Shown: positions 35,601-48,222 of the stretch, one piece after another
How the letters are laid out: each line of letters begins with the position of its first letter
Position numbering within the stretch: position 1 is the first letter of the stretch
NCBI GenBank assembly: GCA_018873245.2
Contig: JAEMBT020000001.1
Location: 9,148,220-9,212,219 of the forward strand
Direction of reading: 5' to 3'
DNA length: 64,000 bases
From: Archegozetes longisetosus
Lineage: Eukaryota > Arthropoda > Arachnida > Sarcoptiformes > Trhypochthoniidae
Translations under genes and position numbers: made by a program
Notes under the pieces: generated by a model
What the model was told of the DNA's origin: nothing
What the model saw: the letters and a program-made list of their open reading frames with translations, nothing else
The model's database searches: none

Positions 35601-38600
35601 TTAGAAAATCTCAAACTCATTATCGTTTTAGAGCTTAGTAACAAGTTTCATATGACTGATTTATCTATATATCGATATGTGAAAGGAAAATCTGTTTTTA
35701 CTTCGACATTAAAACAGGAAAATGGTTTGATTTCTTAATAGCACTACTTTTGTAACATGAAGTTATAGTCTATAATAGTCTCATATTCGATAATTTTTAG
35801 CCATTTATCGTTAAAGTCATTTACGCCTATGAATTTTGCTTTAAAAATCTGTTTCTGCAAATAAATATTACATTCTAAACTCAAGTTTAATTGTATATAA
35901 CCCTCAAAAACTTCAGTCTTGCAGTATTTTCATTAAAAAATTATGTTTATCGATATAAGTTAATTTCTGGATCATCGAAAAGAAAAATAGAAACCTATTT
36001 TTAAACTTTAAATTCATATATGAATTATTCCAGGTTGATAAGTTTTTCTGACTTAAAGCATAATGTGAATACTCATGTAATTGATATTTGATAAGAATAA
36101 GTTATGAGATACATTTTCTATTGAGATAGTACCTGTATAACATTTGTGCTGCCCAGTTCTCATTCATTTTTATCATTTGTAAAGTAAAAAGTGATAGAAA
36201 GATTAAAAGAAACCAACTGTTCTATACCTGAAGAAGGTTATTGCCAACTCTATCTTCTCTTTTGAGCGTTGGTCGATTAGTATAATACCCGACCCAATAA
36301 TTAAGATAATCGACGTCTCTTTCACTAAAAGTCTTATTCAATCGATTGACCTCATGTATATAACAGTTTGGAGTAGAATAGAAAATATCAACATCTTTGT
36401 GCGTAGCAGTTATCTCTTTGATAAGTATATCCATATTTTTAAACCAACGCTCCGAATTTATATACCTAAAGTCCATTCCCATAGGCATCAAAACATGATT
36501 AGTGTTACCATATTCTCGATTCCAATTTTGGGCCACATGTATAAAAGTTGTTGCTTTTGTGGCCTTATTTGCATCAGTTATGTCATTGCCACTTTCGAAA
36601 TCAAACCCATTTGGAGCGAAATACATGTCGTGCAATGTTGTAGTAAATATTTCAGATTTTGATCCCAAGTCTTTCGATCCTCTCCATATAAATTCTCCTT
36701 TTGGATGAATGCCTCTATCAACGACGTGTCCGTCGAAATTCATCTGAGCATATAGTGACGCCATCTCTTTAGAAGCACCGAACGGGTCTATTTGCCACGA
36801 GACCTTCGCGTGCCCGCATTTGCCTTAAAATACAAATATTTAATGTGAATAGTCATATGAACAATTTTCAATACAGCAAAAGCTCAATGTAATGAACGCA
36901 TAAGGGATAAAAGCTTTTGTTAGTTATATCGAGTGTACATTATATTGAAAGTTAAAATATTTAAATTATTTTAGTGCATCTTTTAAAGAATTAATGTGAA
37001 TAAAGCGGATAGGTATATATTTTGAAGAATCATATATCAAGAATAAACTTAGGTTATAGAAACAAAACACTAAAAGATGTACTTTAAAATGAGTTTAATA
37101 AAATTTTATATCAGTCTTAGGTTAAAGCTCGATTAAGCTCTATCAGTAAAAAATTCATTTTATATAGAACGATTACACACTTCAGAGTACTATTAGCGCA
37201 AAGATTATTGGCTTGAAAATAAGAAATGCGTATTGTTTCTAAAGAAATGCTAATTGATTTATTGGTGTTAACAGATGCTGCAAGAAAAATAGTGACGCAT
37301 TAGATCTATTCGTTGCAAGACTTTTTAATTCCAAGTAAAATTAGAGATCCCTTAATAAGTTCGCTAAAATAAAAACTGTAAGCATCTAAAATCCTCTGTC
37401 ATGAAACACTCTATACTTAGCCCTATGTTTAACCTTAATTCTTTTTGCCGATAGCTGATGAATTATGTAATCTACATAGAGATTCGTTTTATCAAATGAA
37501 TTCTAGCTTATTTTCATAGGATTGTAAAATGAGATTCCGGTTATGTTCGCTATATAAAAATTCTCTTTAGATCAAGATTTGTCGTATCGAGCTTTTACCA
37601 CATATGTAGATTAGTGAGGAGCACAAGATTATTTTGTGTAAGCTTTAGCTTGCCTATTTTAGCGAGTTTGAACCCGAGCTTCGAGCTTAAGGGTGTGAGT
37701 TCGAGATCGAACTTTATAGTAGGGAAATATATCCTTTTTCGATTTATAACTTTTATTTCGCTTTACAAAAGGATTACTTGTAAGAATAAGTAAGGATTTA
37801 ATAAGATTTCAAGTTTAAGTATCTTCCAGATTATATCAGGATAGTACAACCACTTAGAACATATTTACTTCTAGTTTTAAATGTAAAGAGTAAACTGAAG
37901 CTTACAGCTATACGCATGAGGTTTAGCTTGAGCTGAGCTAGCTAACGCTAGCCCAAGCTTAGTTCATGCTCTGACCGATTTAGAGATTGTTAAATTACGA
38001 AACAAAACCAGATTAGTAAGTTTTCAAACAATGGATTAAAGATGAAAATTCATAATAAATACAGATAAAAGGTGTTTAAAATATAAATATTAAGCATTGA
38101 GTATTACCAAGAATTAAATCACTTCATTGATAATATACTCGAAACTAAACGAATTAATCATTAACTTGTTTCTAAATTCAGGGCTTTAAATTAATAATTA
38201 TAATAAATATAGCTCAAAACTGGGCTCATTTTTTTGCGTAGTGCAGTTTGAACTTTTAAAGACTAATTTAATTAATATAAATCTAATAATAACTATATTT
38301 TAAAATAATGCATTATAAAAAGTTTTTGACTAATTTTATGACTAACTTTATTACATAAAAAGCTCGTTAGAGAAAAACATTTAACTAAATAATAATCTAT
38401 TTACCAAATTCATCATCCAGGAAGCGTAGGCCTAAAGTCATCTGATCAATTATGTTATTATAATGGGCAGCTCCTTCGTCGTTTACACACCAGCCTCCGT
38501 TTGTAAAGACCAGTTGCCCGTCTGTCACTAGTTTTCTGACTATTTTCTTAGTTTCTTCATTCTGTTCAGACCACCAGCGATGGAAAAAATAAGATTCGAC

Positions 38601-38852
38601 TTGCGTGAACTTTCGGCTAGGACTGAGTTGCAATGATTTCACAACATTTGTTATAATTTTTCGGACCTCGAAAATGTAGTAATCGTCAGCTGTTCGCATC
38701 CAACCCACGTCATCGTGACTATGAGCCATCAAATGAATGTTTAGTTTTTTAGGATCTGTCTTGTGGCATAGACTATAGCCGCATTCAGCCCTAACATTTT
38801 CTAAGGCTAATGATAGACTTAATATTAACCTAATAATAGTTTTTATTTCCAT
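32207..38852 (-). CDS. Lysosomal-type GH38 alpha-mannosidase fused to C-terminal DM9 modules
   Basis: Six predicted exons: 38852-38405, 36823-36228, 35227-34678, 34132-33554, 33413-32739 and 32658-32207. All junctions are GT-AG with matching phase; total 3300 nt, 1099 residues. After a signal peptide (residues 1-22) come the GH38 signatures: HSHDDVGW (Zn ligands), WQIDPFG (nucleophile/ligand Asp), MGMDFRY (likely acid/base Asp) and LQHHDAITGT (Zn-ligand His). The C-terminal GH38 beta domains follow (RTQGGSSL, ELMVHRRL, VHLLTLENW). The enzyme class removes alpha-mannose from N-glycans in lysosomes. GH38 ends at its usual place (IRTFILTVEN), then the last exon adds about 150 residues of DM9. 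Retention of the 80-bp last intron would end the protein five codons later as plain GH38. Intron 1 (1.4 kb) and intron 2 (1.0 kb) hold no gene I can see. Confidence 0.88.
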
Positions 38853-40870
38853 TTTCTATTCGAGAAGAATAGTATGTTATTAGTTACATCTCTTTAAATG
38901 TGAGGTCTTTGTCCTTGAAATTGATCAAAAACTAATTAACAAATATCAAGATTTCATAATAAATAGAACATGTGCTAATCAATTGAGATTTTCTCTCGCT
39001 TATGAACAAAATTTTTGTAAGCATTATAACGAATACATAATAATCTCAAATATTAAATTTAAAAAATGGGACATGTGTTAATCAATGATGATTTTCTACA
39101 ATCAATACTTTTAAATTAATTTTGTTTATCCTAACATTTTTAAAAGAAATAATTGTTACTATTTCCCAGTAAATTTTAATGAGAAATACTATCTTATTCA
39201 ATCGAACGAATTAGATAGGTAGAAACTAAGTTTTAAAGCTATTTAAGCTTTATAATAAATCGGAATTAGTTGAAACTTAAATCACATATTTCTGATCGAA
39301 TGTCAAAATTAATATAATTCATGTTCAATAATCGATTACATTTACATGCATAAAAGTTTCTTTGTGATAGTGTTCCTTATTAATCAATAAAGTCGAGCAT
39401 AAATGAACTTCAGAGGTCCTCGAGCCCAAACCTGAACCTCAGGATTAGAGAATTAATTTATTGAAATTCAGTACACTAGTGGAATATTTATGTGGTAGTA
39501 ATTACTAAATGACTCTCTGTTAATGCGTTGTAAATTACAAGGAAAGTGTGCAATATTGAGGATATTTGTTTACAATATCTAAAATATACAAAATAGGTAT
39601 ATATTCAAGTTTAGAGATTTGAGGTTCGTAGTATTTAGAACATTAAGGTTATGGTTTCTGCTAAAGCTCGAGGTTCGAGGCCCAAATATTTAAAGACGTT
39701 CAGGTTTATGTTAGATCAAGTATCAATTGTTATGAATTAATAACCAATGAAGTAAACAAAACTACATGATCCCCTCCCTAAAATGTGTAGCTTTTTATTC
39801 AAGAATTGTGAGATTTGCAATGTAGGATCAATTTTTTAATGAATTCCAATGTATAATCACTTGTTATGGTATGATAAAGGTGATTTTACAGTTACAACTC
39901 TTGCTATGTTGTCAAATTTGCAATCGTGAGAAAGTTCTACCTTATTTCTAATAGAAAATTTTCAGTATTAAGTGAGCACTGATGTTTTTGGGATCAAAGT
40001 TATCCCATATTTTAAAATTTTTAACTACCCCCATCAATTAATTTCTAATAATTATCCGTCACAGCGTCATCTGTGGTTTAAAATTCCTCACTTTATGGTG
40101 ACATCACAATAAAGCGATGAGAGTAGAAAACACGAAGCACTGCGATATTAGAGGAAATTCCTGTCCTTAGTAATTACAGATGGAATCTCAAAAAGACTTG
40201 TTATCAGAAAAAAATTAATAAGAACTATATCTAAATTTTTTATCATTAAAAGTCAGCTAAATGGCTGTGAAATACCTAAAATCTCAAAAAATTATGATGT
40301 ATGCTTGATTTTACCGAGATTTTTAACATAAGGTATCAAATAAGATTTGAAAAAATTCTATCCCACAATTGTGGTAAAGGGTCAAGTAAGTAATGTTTAT
40401 CAATTTTTTTTTCGACTCGGATTTTCAAAGCTGATACAAAGATAACTACTATTAGGGTTGCCAACTCTCCAGTTATTAAACAATTTCTTCAATCTTTATC
40501 GCAGGTATAAAGCTGGCGATCAAAATCTTACCCTTTTAAACGTTTTTGAAATAGTTCTCAAAAATCATCATATGTTCCCGACTATATAATGTTTTTCCAG
40601 CTTCCACGCGATGAAGTATTGGCTGTATAACTCAATTATAGTAGATTGATTAGCTGTAAAAGTAGAAAATTCTTCAAAACAAGGTTGTTATGGAGATCAA
40701 GACTTACATTCGAGTTAACAGCTAAAAAATGAATAATCGTTGATCTGTTTATAACAAAGAGATAATTAAGTTTGAGAAATCGAAAAAAGAAAATCAATAG
40801 GAGAACACATAATCAAACGAAAACTAAACTTGTATTTAAGAAAGAGTTTGTCTCATATAGTAAAACAGAA
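38853..40870. other. Intergenic between GH38 and the second channel gene
   Basis: About 2 kb with no recognised exon or complete mobile element. The two genes diverge from here, so both promoters should lie within it. Confidence 0.4.
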
Positions 40871-42151
40871 ATGTATCCTACAGTTGGTACTATCAAAATG
40901 AATAAAAAAATTCGTTTGATTTTCTTTATACTTTGTTCAATTGGGTGTATTTTACACATCAGTCGAATAAGTCTTGTTTATTTTTCATATGAAACAACAA
41001 CTGATGTCAGATATGAGAACGAAGTGATCATTTCATTGCCTGCTGTTACTGTTTGCTTCGAAAAAACCAAATTAATAAGAGATCATCACTTATCACATAT
41101 TTTCACTGATGGTACACAAAATCTAAACGATTCTATGAAGACTCAGATATTACTTGACTTTCTCAATAATATGACAATAAGAGATCAGTTCAAAACTCTA
41201 CGTTCGCCACAGGAAATATGGAATCATGAGAATTGCAAAGTTATGAAACCACTAATGAATAATGGTTCTGACGATGAAGTCAACTGTAAAGTTGTATCAA
41301 ATTATAGATACTCATTGAGTTATTCGATGGTTTGCTTCACATTATTTTCTCAACTAAATGGAGAATCAGATAATCGTTATCTCGTTGATTATGACATAAG
41401 TTTGATGAATGAAAGAAAATCATTAGTAGTTTTAAAAGTTCCATTTCCTAATCGATTTATTTTCCTTCACTTACACGAGAGAACCGAGACAATTAAAAAC
41501 CCAGGAGAAAATGGTCGCAAATTCATCTTAATTGAAGATCAAGAATCGAGTTTAATTGAATACAGAAAAACGATATTGAAACGAATGTCTGGATCATCTA
41601 AAGCATCATGTCTTCATTATAATGGTTTGGGCTATCAATCCAGAAGTGATTGTATTTCTGAATGTAAAATACGTAATTACAAAAGTGAATATAAAAACCA
41701 TCCGGGAAACTATCTGACATATGATTTGGAAAGTAATTTATACATAGATTGTCCTATGAATATAAGTTCACTCAGAAACTTATCCAAAATGTGTAATAAA
41801 GTTTGCACACATAAGAAAGACTGCTTCAAAGAATATTTCCATTTAGAAGAAATGAAACTATCTAAAAAAGATCAAAACAATAGTATTTTTAAAATAGTAG
41901 TTGATTTTCCGACTTTACCAAATACAATAATCACACACAAAATTAAAATTCATTCCGAAGAATTCTTATGTTATATCGCAAGTATTATAAACCTATGGTT
42001 TGGTTTCTCAATTATAATGTTGACTGAAGTATGTTTGTTGATTATGAAAAATGTGAATAATTATATATATAAGACACAAATAAATGTATTTAAAGTGAAT
42101 AACAGAAGTGTTAAGTTAACAAGAATACAAAATCCACGATTGAGATTTTAA
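40871..42151 (+). CDS. DEG/ENaC family protein, divergent, second copy
   Basis: 426 residues from the ATG at 40871 (an alternative ATG at 40898 gives 417); intronless. It has the same design as the gene at 1932-3212: TM1 near residues 15-35, then the nearly identical VYFSYETTTDVRYE and SLPAVTVC block. A shared loop pattern follows (CFTLFSQLNGESDNRY, CLHYNGLGYQSRSDCISECK, CNKVCTHKKDC), and EEFLCYIASIINLWFGFSII forms TM2 with the Gly-x-Ser filter pattern. The two proteins are clear paralogues about 39 kb apart on opposite strands but well diverged. Presumed Na+ channel subunit; ligand unknown. Confidence 0.8.
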   Translation: MYPTVGTIKMNKKIRLIFFILCSIGCILHISRISLVYFSYETTTDVRYENEVIISLPAVTVCFEKTKLIRDHHLSHIFTDGTQNLNDSMKTQILLDFLNNMTIRDQFKTLRSPQEIWNHENCKVMKPLMNNGSDDEVNCKVVSNYRYSLSYSMVCFTLFSQLNGESDNRYLVDYDISLMNERKSLVVLKVPFPNRFIFLHLHERTETIKNPGENGRKFILIEDQESSLIEYRKTILKRMSGSSKASCLHYNGLGYQSRSDCISECKIRNYKSEYKNHPGNYLTYDLESNLYIDCPMNISSLRNLSKMCNKVCTHKKDCFKEYFHLEEMKLSKKDQNNSIFKIVVDFPTLPNTIITHKIKIHSEEFLCYIASIINLWFGFSIIMLTEVCLLIMKNVNNYIYKTQINVFKVNNRSVKLTRIQNPRLRF

Positions 42152-42261
42152 TGAATAAGACAGAAAAAATTGTAATTTTATTGACTCTTTCTATAAATAA
42201 TAAAATTAATTAACTTGTTAAATAATCTTAAAAATTAATAAATAAAAAATTTGACAGAAAG

Positions 42262-42506
42262 TCACTGGGTGTAGTGGTTAGTGAGTTGAACTATGGGGCG
42301 GAGTCCCAGGTTCGAACCTCGTGGTCTCTATACTTCTTTGACGGCGATGTACTGGCTCCATGTCACTAGTTATAACCGCCTCTGGCTCTTTGCATATGCT
42401 CTGACCGACTGCTCTCAGCGAAAAACTCACTCTGTAATAGGGCTCAAGTGAATTTCCCGAAAGGGAGTTGGTAGTACGAAAATGAATAAATGAATGAATG
42501 AAAATT
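42262..42506 (+). mobile_element. tRNA-derived SINE with intact A and B boxes
   Basis: The head has an A-box-like TGTAGTGGTTAGTGAG and a perfect B box GGTTCGAACCTC at 42309-42320, the internal pol III promoter. An unrelated body (CTTCTTTGACGGCGATGT, CCCGAAAGGGAGTTG) follows, ending in a GAAT/AATG-repeat tail (42481-42506). Possible target duplication: AAAATTTGAC before and AAAATTAGAC after. Same family as 13009-13255. Confidence 0.85.
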
Positions 42507-43734
42507 AGACTCAAATATTAATTCAGAATAGTGTTTCGGCTTTCATATTATTAATGAAGAAGAACGTGAATTCTTTATTTGATATTTCTAATTTTTAAAT
42601 AGAAAGAATTTATATCAAAACTTATGAAATTCAAACTTTAATTAGTAATTTCTATATTAGATTGTGAATGTCATTTGGGACACATGTTTTGACAATTGCA
42701 TAAATGAATTGTGCCATTCAAAACAGTGGTATAAAAGTTCCGAATATGAACTGCTATTAAATAGCATTTATACAAAACTATTTAAAAATAATACTGTATG
42801 ATTAGTGCTGGATTATTTCGGTCACAGATCAAATTTGATTATTAATCAAATTTCTTGCACATTTTCATATTAGGATTTTTTTGTAACCGAATTTGACCGC
42901 CAAAATGTGGAATTTTAATAAAATTGGCTGACAAAAATAAATTCGGCACTATGTATAATCAATATCTATTCCTATTACTTATGCAACTCGGACTCAATTT
43001 TGCTTAACCAGCTTTCTTATATTTCTAATTAATATTTGCTTAACGTAATAAATTCTAACTTTAATTTTATTGACAATTGAAAAATATATAATTTGTTTGA
43101 TTTTAGGCTCCTCTATTGACTAAAAGTTTTGTCATATGTACAGCTTGACTAAATTGATTTTAATACAAAAATTGTATTAATCTAAACTTATTCAAAGTAA
43201 AGAGTCAAATTTAATTGATCACATTATGTATATATATTAAATATGCTAAATGTAAAACAAATAATATTGTAAAAATATAGGACTTAGGTAACATGAAATT
43301 CTCACTTCAAATTCCGGAATCCATCAATATACAGGTATGATAAGTTTATCGATTTTAAACTTAAATAAAAAAAGCTCCAAATAAATAAAATCAATTGATA
43401 TATTTATTTTCAACTGTTAATTCTGGGTATTTTATTGATCTTTTTTAAAAGTGATTACATTTTATCTTTATAGAATTTCATTTAAAAATATTCTTTACTG
43501 AAATTTATATAGAAAATGACAATTTTTCAAAACCGACCAATACGAGCAGTACTCCAAATCCCAGTCTATACCACGACATTCGGTCCGATTCTGTCTCTTT
43601 CTTAAATAACTTCTGGATTTATTGTGGATAAGTATAAAGGAGTGAAGATAGTCTTATTTTCCAATTCCCAAACTCTGAAAACCAAGCTATCACTAAGAGT
43701 AGTCAACAATTAATAATAATAGTGTATACCTCAA
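42507..43734. other. Intergenic, nothing recognised
   Basis: AT-rich, no exon or clear repeat seen. Confidence 0.4.
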
Positions 43735-43742
43735 ATTATTTC

Positions 43743-44435
43743 GGTTGAACTAGACTTTACGTGGCCAGAGAATTCATACATGAATTTTATATACAAATAA
43801 ACTATAAGTCAAGCTGATTTCAAATATATAAATTTTATTTACCGCAAATGACCAGAACACCGGTAAACAAGATCCCCGAAAAGCCGACTAAATTTTATGT
43901 GACCACAGATTTTCCACATGAGCTATATATATGTAAATAAACTACAAGTCAAGCTGATCTCAAATATATAAATTTTACTCACCGCAAATGATCAGAACAT
44001 CGGTAAAAAAATCACGAAAAATCGACTAGACTTTACGTGGCCACAAATTTTTCAAATAAGCTTTGTATATAAATAAACTACAACTCAAGCTGAGTTCAAA
44101 TATATAAAATTTATTCGCCGCAAATGACCAGAACATTGGTTAAAATATTCCCGAAAAATCGGCTAGACTTTACGTGGCCAGAGAATCCATAGATAAATTT
44201 CATATACAAATAATCTATAACTCATACAGAGTTCAACTATGTAAATTTTATTCACCGCAAATGACCAGAACATCAATAAAAAAATTCCCGAAAATTCAAC
44301 TAGACTTTACGTGGCCAGAGATTTTCGACATAAGCTTTCTATATAAAGAAACTACAACTCAAGCTGAGTTCAAATATACAAATTTCATTTGCCGCAAATG
44401 ACTAGAACATTGGTTAAAAAATTTCCGAATAATCA
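43743..44435 (+). repeat. Five ~140-bp tandem repeats in the foldback arm
   Basis: Each unit begins near CTAGACTTTACGTGGCCA, runs through AAACTACAACTCAAGCTGAG and CCGCAAATGACCAGAACA, and ends near CCCGAAAAATC. Units differ by roughly 10-15%. The corresponding right-arm region (about 45320-45461, inverted) has a single unit, so the array expanded on one side only. Confidence 0.88.
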
Positions 44436-45461
44436 AGTATATAGAAAATTATCGTAAAATAAATTTATGGAAACACGTTTTAACTCAAACCGATTGAAAT
44501 CAACAGAATTTCACTGTTCTGATAATATATTTTGATGAAACTACAAAAAATTAAAAAATATTGAAAAAATGAGAGAACCGAGATCTTACGGGACCTTGGT
44601 CTAAAATAGTACTTCGTTAAACATATATATTTTGAATAAGGTCTTGACAAGGACGAAAAAATTATGAAATGACGTAGCGTTAATAATGTAAAGTGCAAAA
44701 CTAGATCTGTATAGTTTCACGATCACAAGATCCGGGAACCGTTTTCTTGCGGTAATGGCGGAATATGGCTTATAAATTTAAACTAAGTTAATGATCTTGG
44801 CTAATGAACGTACCTTCAGGCCTAAATGTCTCATTGGAAGCGCAATATGGGATGCACTGAGCATCGCTCAGACAATGCTCAGTTGGTTTAATAAGACAAG
44901 CGGTTCGGCTTAGTATGTTAAAAGCTGATTGGAAATTCTCCGTGTCGGGTCAAAGTAACCTAGCAAAAATAACGTCGCAATAATAACAACTATTATAGTG
45001 TTTTAAAAAGTCAATTAATAATTTATTACTTATAATATCAGTATTAATCTATATTAAGCGAGGAATTTCACATATGGCTAAGTTTTTTCATAATTTTTTC
45101 ATCCTTGTCAAAACCCTATTCAAAATATATACCGAGGTACTTATGTTTATCGAGGTACTATTTTAAATCAAGGTCCCGTAGGATGTTGGTTCTCTCATTT
45201 TTATATTTTTTGAAGTTTCATCAAAATATATTATCAGAACAGTGAAATTCCGTTGATTTCAATCGGTTTGAGTTGGAACGTGATTCCATAAATTTATTTT
45301 ACGGTAATTTTCTATATACTTGATTATTCGGAATTTTTTTAACCAATGTCCTAGTCATTTGCGGCAAATGAAATTTGCATATTTGAACTCAGCTTGAGCT
45401 GTAGTTTATATATATAAGGTTTATGTCGAGAATCTCTGGCCACGTAAAGTCTAGTTCAACC
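43743..45461. mobile_element. Foldback-like transposon with tandemly repeated left arm
   Basis: A 1719-bp element flanked by an exact 8-bp duplication ATTATTTC (43735-43742 and 45462-45469). Ends are GGTTGAACTAG and its inverse. The left arm contains about five ~140-bp units and the right arm one. Beyond the units both arms continue as an inverted repeat for several hundred bases (e.g. ATCGGTTTGAG, GGTACTATTTTA, GACAAGGACGAAAAA). No transposase was found, so it is non-autonomous. Long TIRs with internal tandem repeats recall Drosophila FB/Mutator-like foldback elements; an 8-bp duplication also fits hAT. Confidence 0.85.
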
Positions 45462-45910
45462 ATTATTTCTAAAGGGTTTTACTTCTCATAATGCTATATT
45501 TAATGAATAAACTTTGACTTTAGAATAATTCTAAGTAAAATTTAATCGTCTTATTAAGCAGAGGACAAAGTCAAAACAAAACCTCTGCAATACTAGTGTT
45601 TTGATAAGCTTTTATGCAGTGAATAGTCAAAAGCAATCTAAGCCTAGCAGTAAAATTTGGGCTGATTTACATGTGACAACTTATAATGAGTAAACTTGAT
45701 GTAGCGTATAATGCAATAAGTTAATAAATAAAATTTTAGTGTTAATCAAATTTACGGCAATTTATTTTGTGAAATTTATGTAAATATTAATTTGATAGTC
45801 AGTGATAAACAAAAAGTTGAATTATTATCGACAGTGTTACATAAGAAAATTAAAATTTTATGATAGTACATTTTAATTAGTAAAACATCGATATGAGGCA
45901 GTTATTGATT

Positions 45911-46381
45911 CTAATAATCATCATTAAGCCTTTCATCGCCATAATAATCAATGAAATTATTATTTTTTTCAACACAACCACATTTTGTGTGGTTTTCCAT
46001 TTTGATTATTTCAATTTCATTTGGAATGAAGCTTCGTCTGTTGTTTAAAGGCATTACAAAGAAGCTTACATCAATTATTTGCGATTCAATTTGCTGACAC
46101 TGTTGTGTATTGTGTTGACAACAGCCCACCTGATCTGTACATTGAAACAAAAGTGTTCCGCGAGGCGTATATGATTTCGATTTATCATCCGGATAAACAA
46201 TTAGTTGTTTCGGTGTTTCGCACAAACCATTTTTATTTACATTAGCTCTGTTTTGTTCGGCAAGTTTTATTAGTTCCTCTTTTCTCGAAACGCGTCTCGT
46301 CGACGAAGAATCCATTTCTTGAGATAATATAACTAATGGTATAAATGAAAAGATAAACAATAAATACTTGATTGATATCAT
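45911..46381 (-). CDS. Secreted PDGF/VEGF-like cystine-knot growth factor, copy A
   Basis: 156 residues from the ATG at 46381 (the frame extends further without an ATG). A hydrophobic signal peptide (residues 1-20) is followed by a basic, Ser/Arg-rich pro-region (SSSTRRVSRKEE). The PDGF/VEGF core runs CETPKQLIVYP, YTPRGTLLFQCTDQVGCC, QQC and KCGC. The VGCC cluster and terminal C-x-C match the family knot. Seven core cysteines are visible; the one usually lying six residues before the QC position, an interchain cysteine in VEGF, is absent. Such factors are secreted dimers that activate PVR/VEGFR-type receptor kinases. Intronless here. A paralogue sits 3.6 kb to the right on the same strand. 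Confidence 0.82.
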   Translation of the reverse strand: MISIKYLLFIFSFIPLVILSQEMDSSSTRRVSRKEELIKLAEQNRANVNKNGLCETPKQLIVYPDDKSKSYTPRGTLLFQCTDQVGCCQHNTQQCQQIESQIIDVSFFVMPLNNRRSFIPNEIEIIKMENHTKCGCVEKNNNFIDYYGDERLNDDY

Positions 46382-46978
46382 CTCAAGTTTAAGAGAGTAC
46401 AAAACTTTGTCGATTCAGTGAAATCCAAACAGTGCTTAAACTGTAAATAGTCTACTTTTGATAGGTTTAGTAAAGTGATAACTCAATGTTGAGATTCTGG
46501 TTATATTTGCTGTTCATATAAAATGTACTTAATTCGTTTTAATAAACTAAAGGAAACCGAAAGCTTTTTAGGGAATTTCCACGTCGTTTAGTAATAATGG
46601 AAGTACAGTTGATGTATCTTTCTCACTTAAATTTATTCATAAATAAATAATTTTTCGAATTGCATTCAACCAATTATAGCTAAAATAATCAATTCATTAT
46701 AAGATAGGATGTGATCTAGTTTGAAATGTTTGCTGAGGGGTGTTCGAAAAATATTGCTGATGAAATTAAACTCAATGGGACGCCTCATTGTCCCGCACAG
46801 GATCAATAGCATATGGAATTAGTAACACATTACTAGGTATATCTTCACATAAAAATTCATTAAAACACATATTGTATTTTAAATGTGTAAGTTGAACGAG
46901 ATGAAATCGCGAAGCGCATTGTGCACTTTACGAAAACTGTATGGATAGGGACAAAGCTAGAACTTGTTTACACTTTAA

Positions 46979-47448
46979 CTCTTCGTCACAACTGTGGGGT
47001 AAAATGCTCCCAAGTTTGACTTTAAAAATCTCGCTAAAATCAACAGAATGTCGTCATATCTTGAAAATTTAGCTATTCCTCAGTCATATATCTGACCATA
47101 AATAAAAAAATTCTGATTAATTTGGAATTATAACTTTATTTTAAAAAGTTATTTTCTGGCAACATGTCTTTGTGAGGACAGAAATTCCCCCAACATAGCA
47201 GTGCTTTGTGTTTACTATGTGTTCCAGCGCTGTAATGTCGCTACTAGCAATTGAACCGCTGATGACGCTGTAGCAGATAATAACTAGAAATAAATAAATT
47301 AATAAATGAAAACATTGAAAATAAGGACTAACTTTGATTCTGAAAACATTCGGACTAACCTGGAACAGATATAAAGCGTGGAAGACGTGGGGTAACATTT
47401 TATCCCACAGTTAATTTTACGTTTTCGAAGTTAAGTTGCGACGAAGGG
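46979..47448. mobile_element. piggyBac-type MITE, copy 1
   Basis: 470 bp flanked by TTAA on both sides (46975-46978, 47449-47452), with ends CTCTTCGTCACAACTGTGGG and inverted CCCTTCGTCGCAACTT. TTAA duplication and CCC-type ends are piggyBac features. No transposase. A second copy lies at 52398-52873 at about 90% identity by eye. The short frame at 47141-47398 lies in it and is not a gene. Confidence 0.85.
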
Positions 47449-48222
47449 TTAAAAGTGAAGGCTATAAACATACAACATCTCCTAATGTACCCCAAGCCCT
47501 CCCCATTGAAATATTTTGGGCTATTTGCAAAGCCAATTACAGGAGGAATTAAAGGCGGAAGACAAAAAATTTTAGGGTTATATGGCGAGATTATCATACA
47601 AAGTTGAAAAAGACGGTGCACAAAACCAATGGCGGAAGTGCTCAGAAAATTCCGATTAATTAGATATCAGGGGATTGTAGCTCCATACAAATTTAATGAT
47701 CAATAGTCAACATATGTAATATTATTTTGCTATAATTATTTATTTTTATTAAAGAGATTAAAAGCTTTTTGTAATTATAAACGACATCAACACTAATTGT
47801 TGAGCATCCTTTTAATGCAAATTGTAAGTTTTACTTGAAAAATTTGAATTGATGCATAAAAAGCTTGTTTTGGATAATATTATATTTTTTACTATTTACT
47901 AGCAACATATGGAGGATATGATCATCAATCATATACCTCAGCTCTAAAACACATATTTATTCTTTGAAAACAAATGTTGTAGGTATGTTGTCAATCAATT
48001 CAATGGAAGTATGAGCTAACAATATAATACTACATTAACATAAAGTACTTCAATGCAGTATCGGGCAGAGATGTGTTGTTTAGAGTAAACAACGTAACTT
48101 TTATACAGTAGTAGTTAGAACGAGAGTAGTTAGTACATGAGAACGAGAATAGAGCGACATCAATGTCAAGAAGATTCTAGAAATTCTTTCTTAGCCGACA
48201 TAGTTAAGATATAGGTAAAAGT

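Larger units (their letters stand above)
45621..48222. repeat. Segmental duplication, unit A
   Basis: Direct duplicate of 49221-54230. Shared landmarks in the same order are ACGGCAATTTATTTTGTG, the PDGF/VEGF-like gene, CAATGGGACGCCTCATTGTC, ACTGTATGGATAGGGACAAA, the AAACGACATCAACACTAATT block and a final AAGATATAG. The unit starts are 3600 bp apart. This copy carries one piggyBac-type insertion (46979-47448) absent at the equivalent place in unit B. Confidence 0.88.

Noticed and set aside
37560-37990. GAGCT/AGCTC-rich palindromic patches in mannosidase intron 1
   Set aside because: Short AGCT-type words recur but I could not define element ends or arms longer than about 10 bp.
39410-39720. 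Related CTCGAG/CCCAAA words about 250 bp apart
   Set aside because: Similarity is too short and gapped to claim an inverted repeat.
42300-42330. tRNA gene at the perfect B box
   Set aside because: The sequence lacks a cloverleaf acceptor stem and anticodon arm and continues into a repeated body with a tail, so it is a SINE head.
43743-44435. CRISPR-like or satellite array
   Set aside because: Units are contiguous without unique spacers, lie inside a TIR element with a target duplication, and the genome is eukaryotic.
47141-47621. Two minus-strand open frames
   Set aside because: The first is within a piggyBac-type MITE; the second is not conserved in the duplicated unit.
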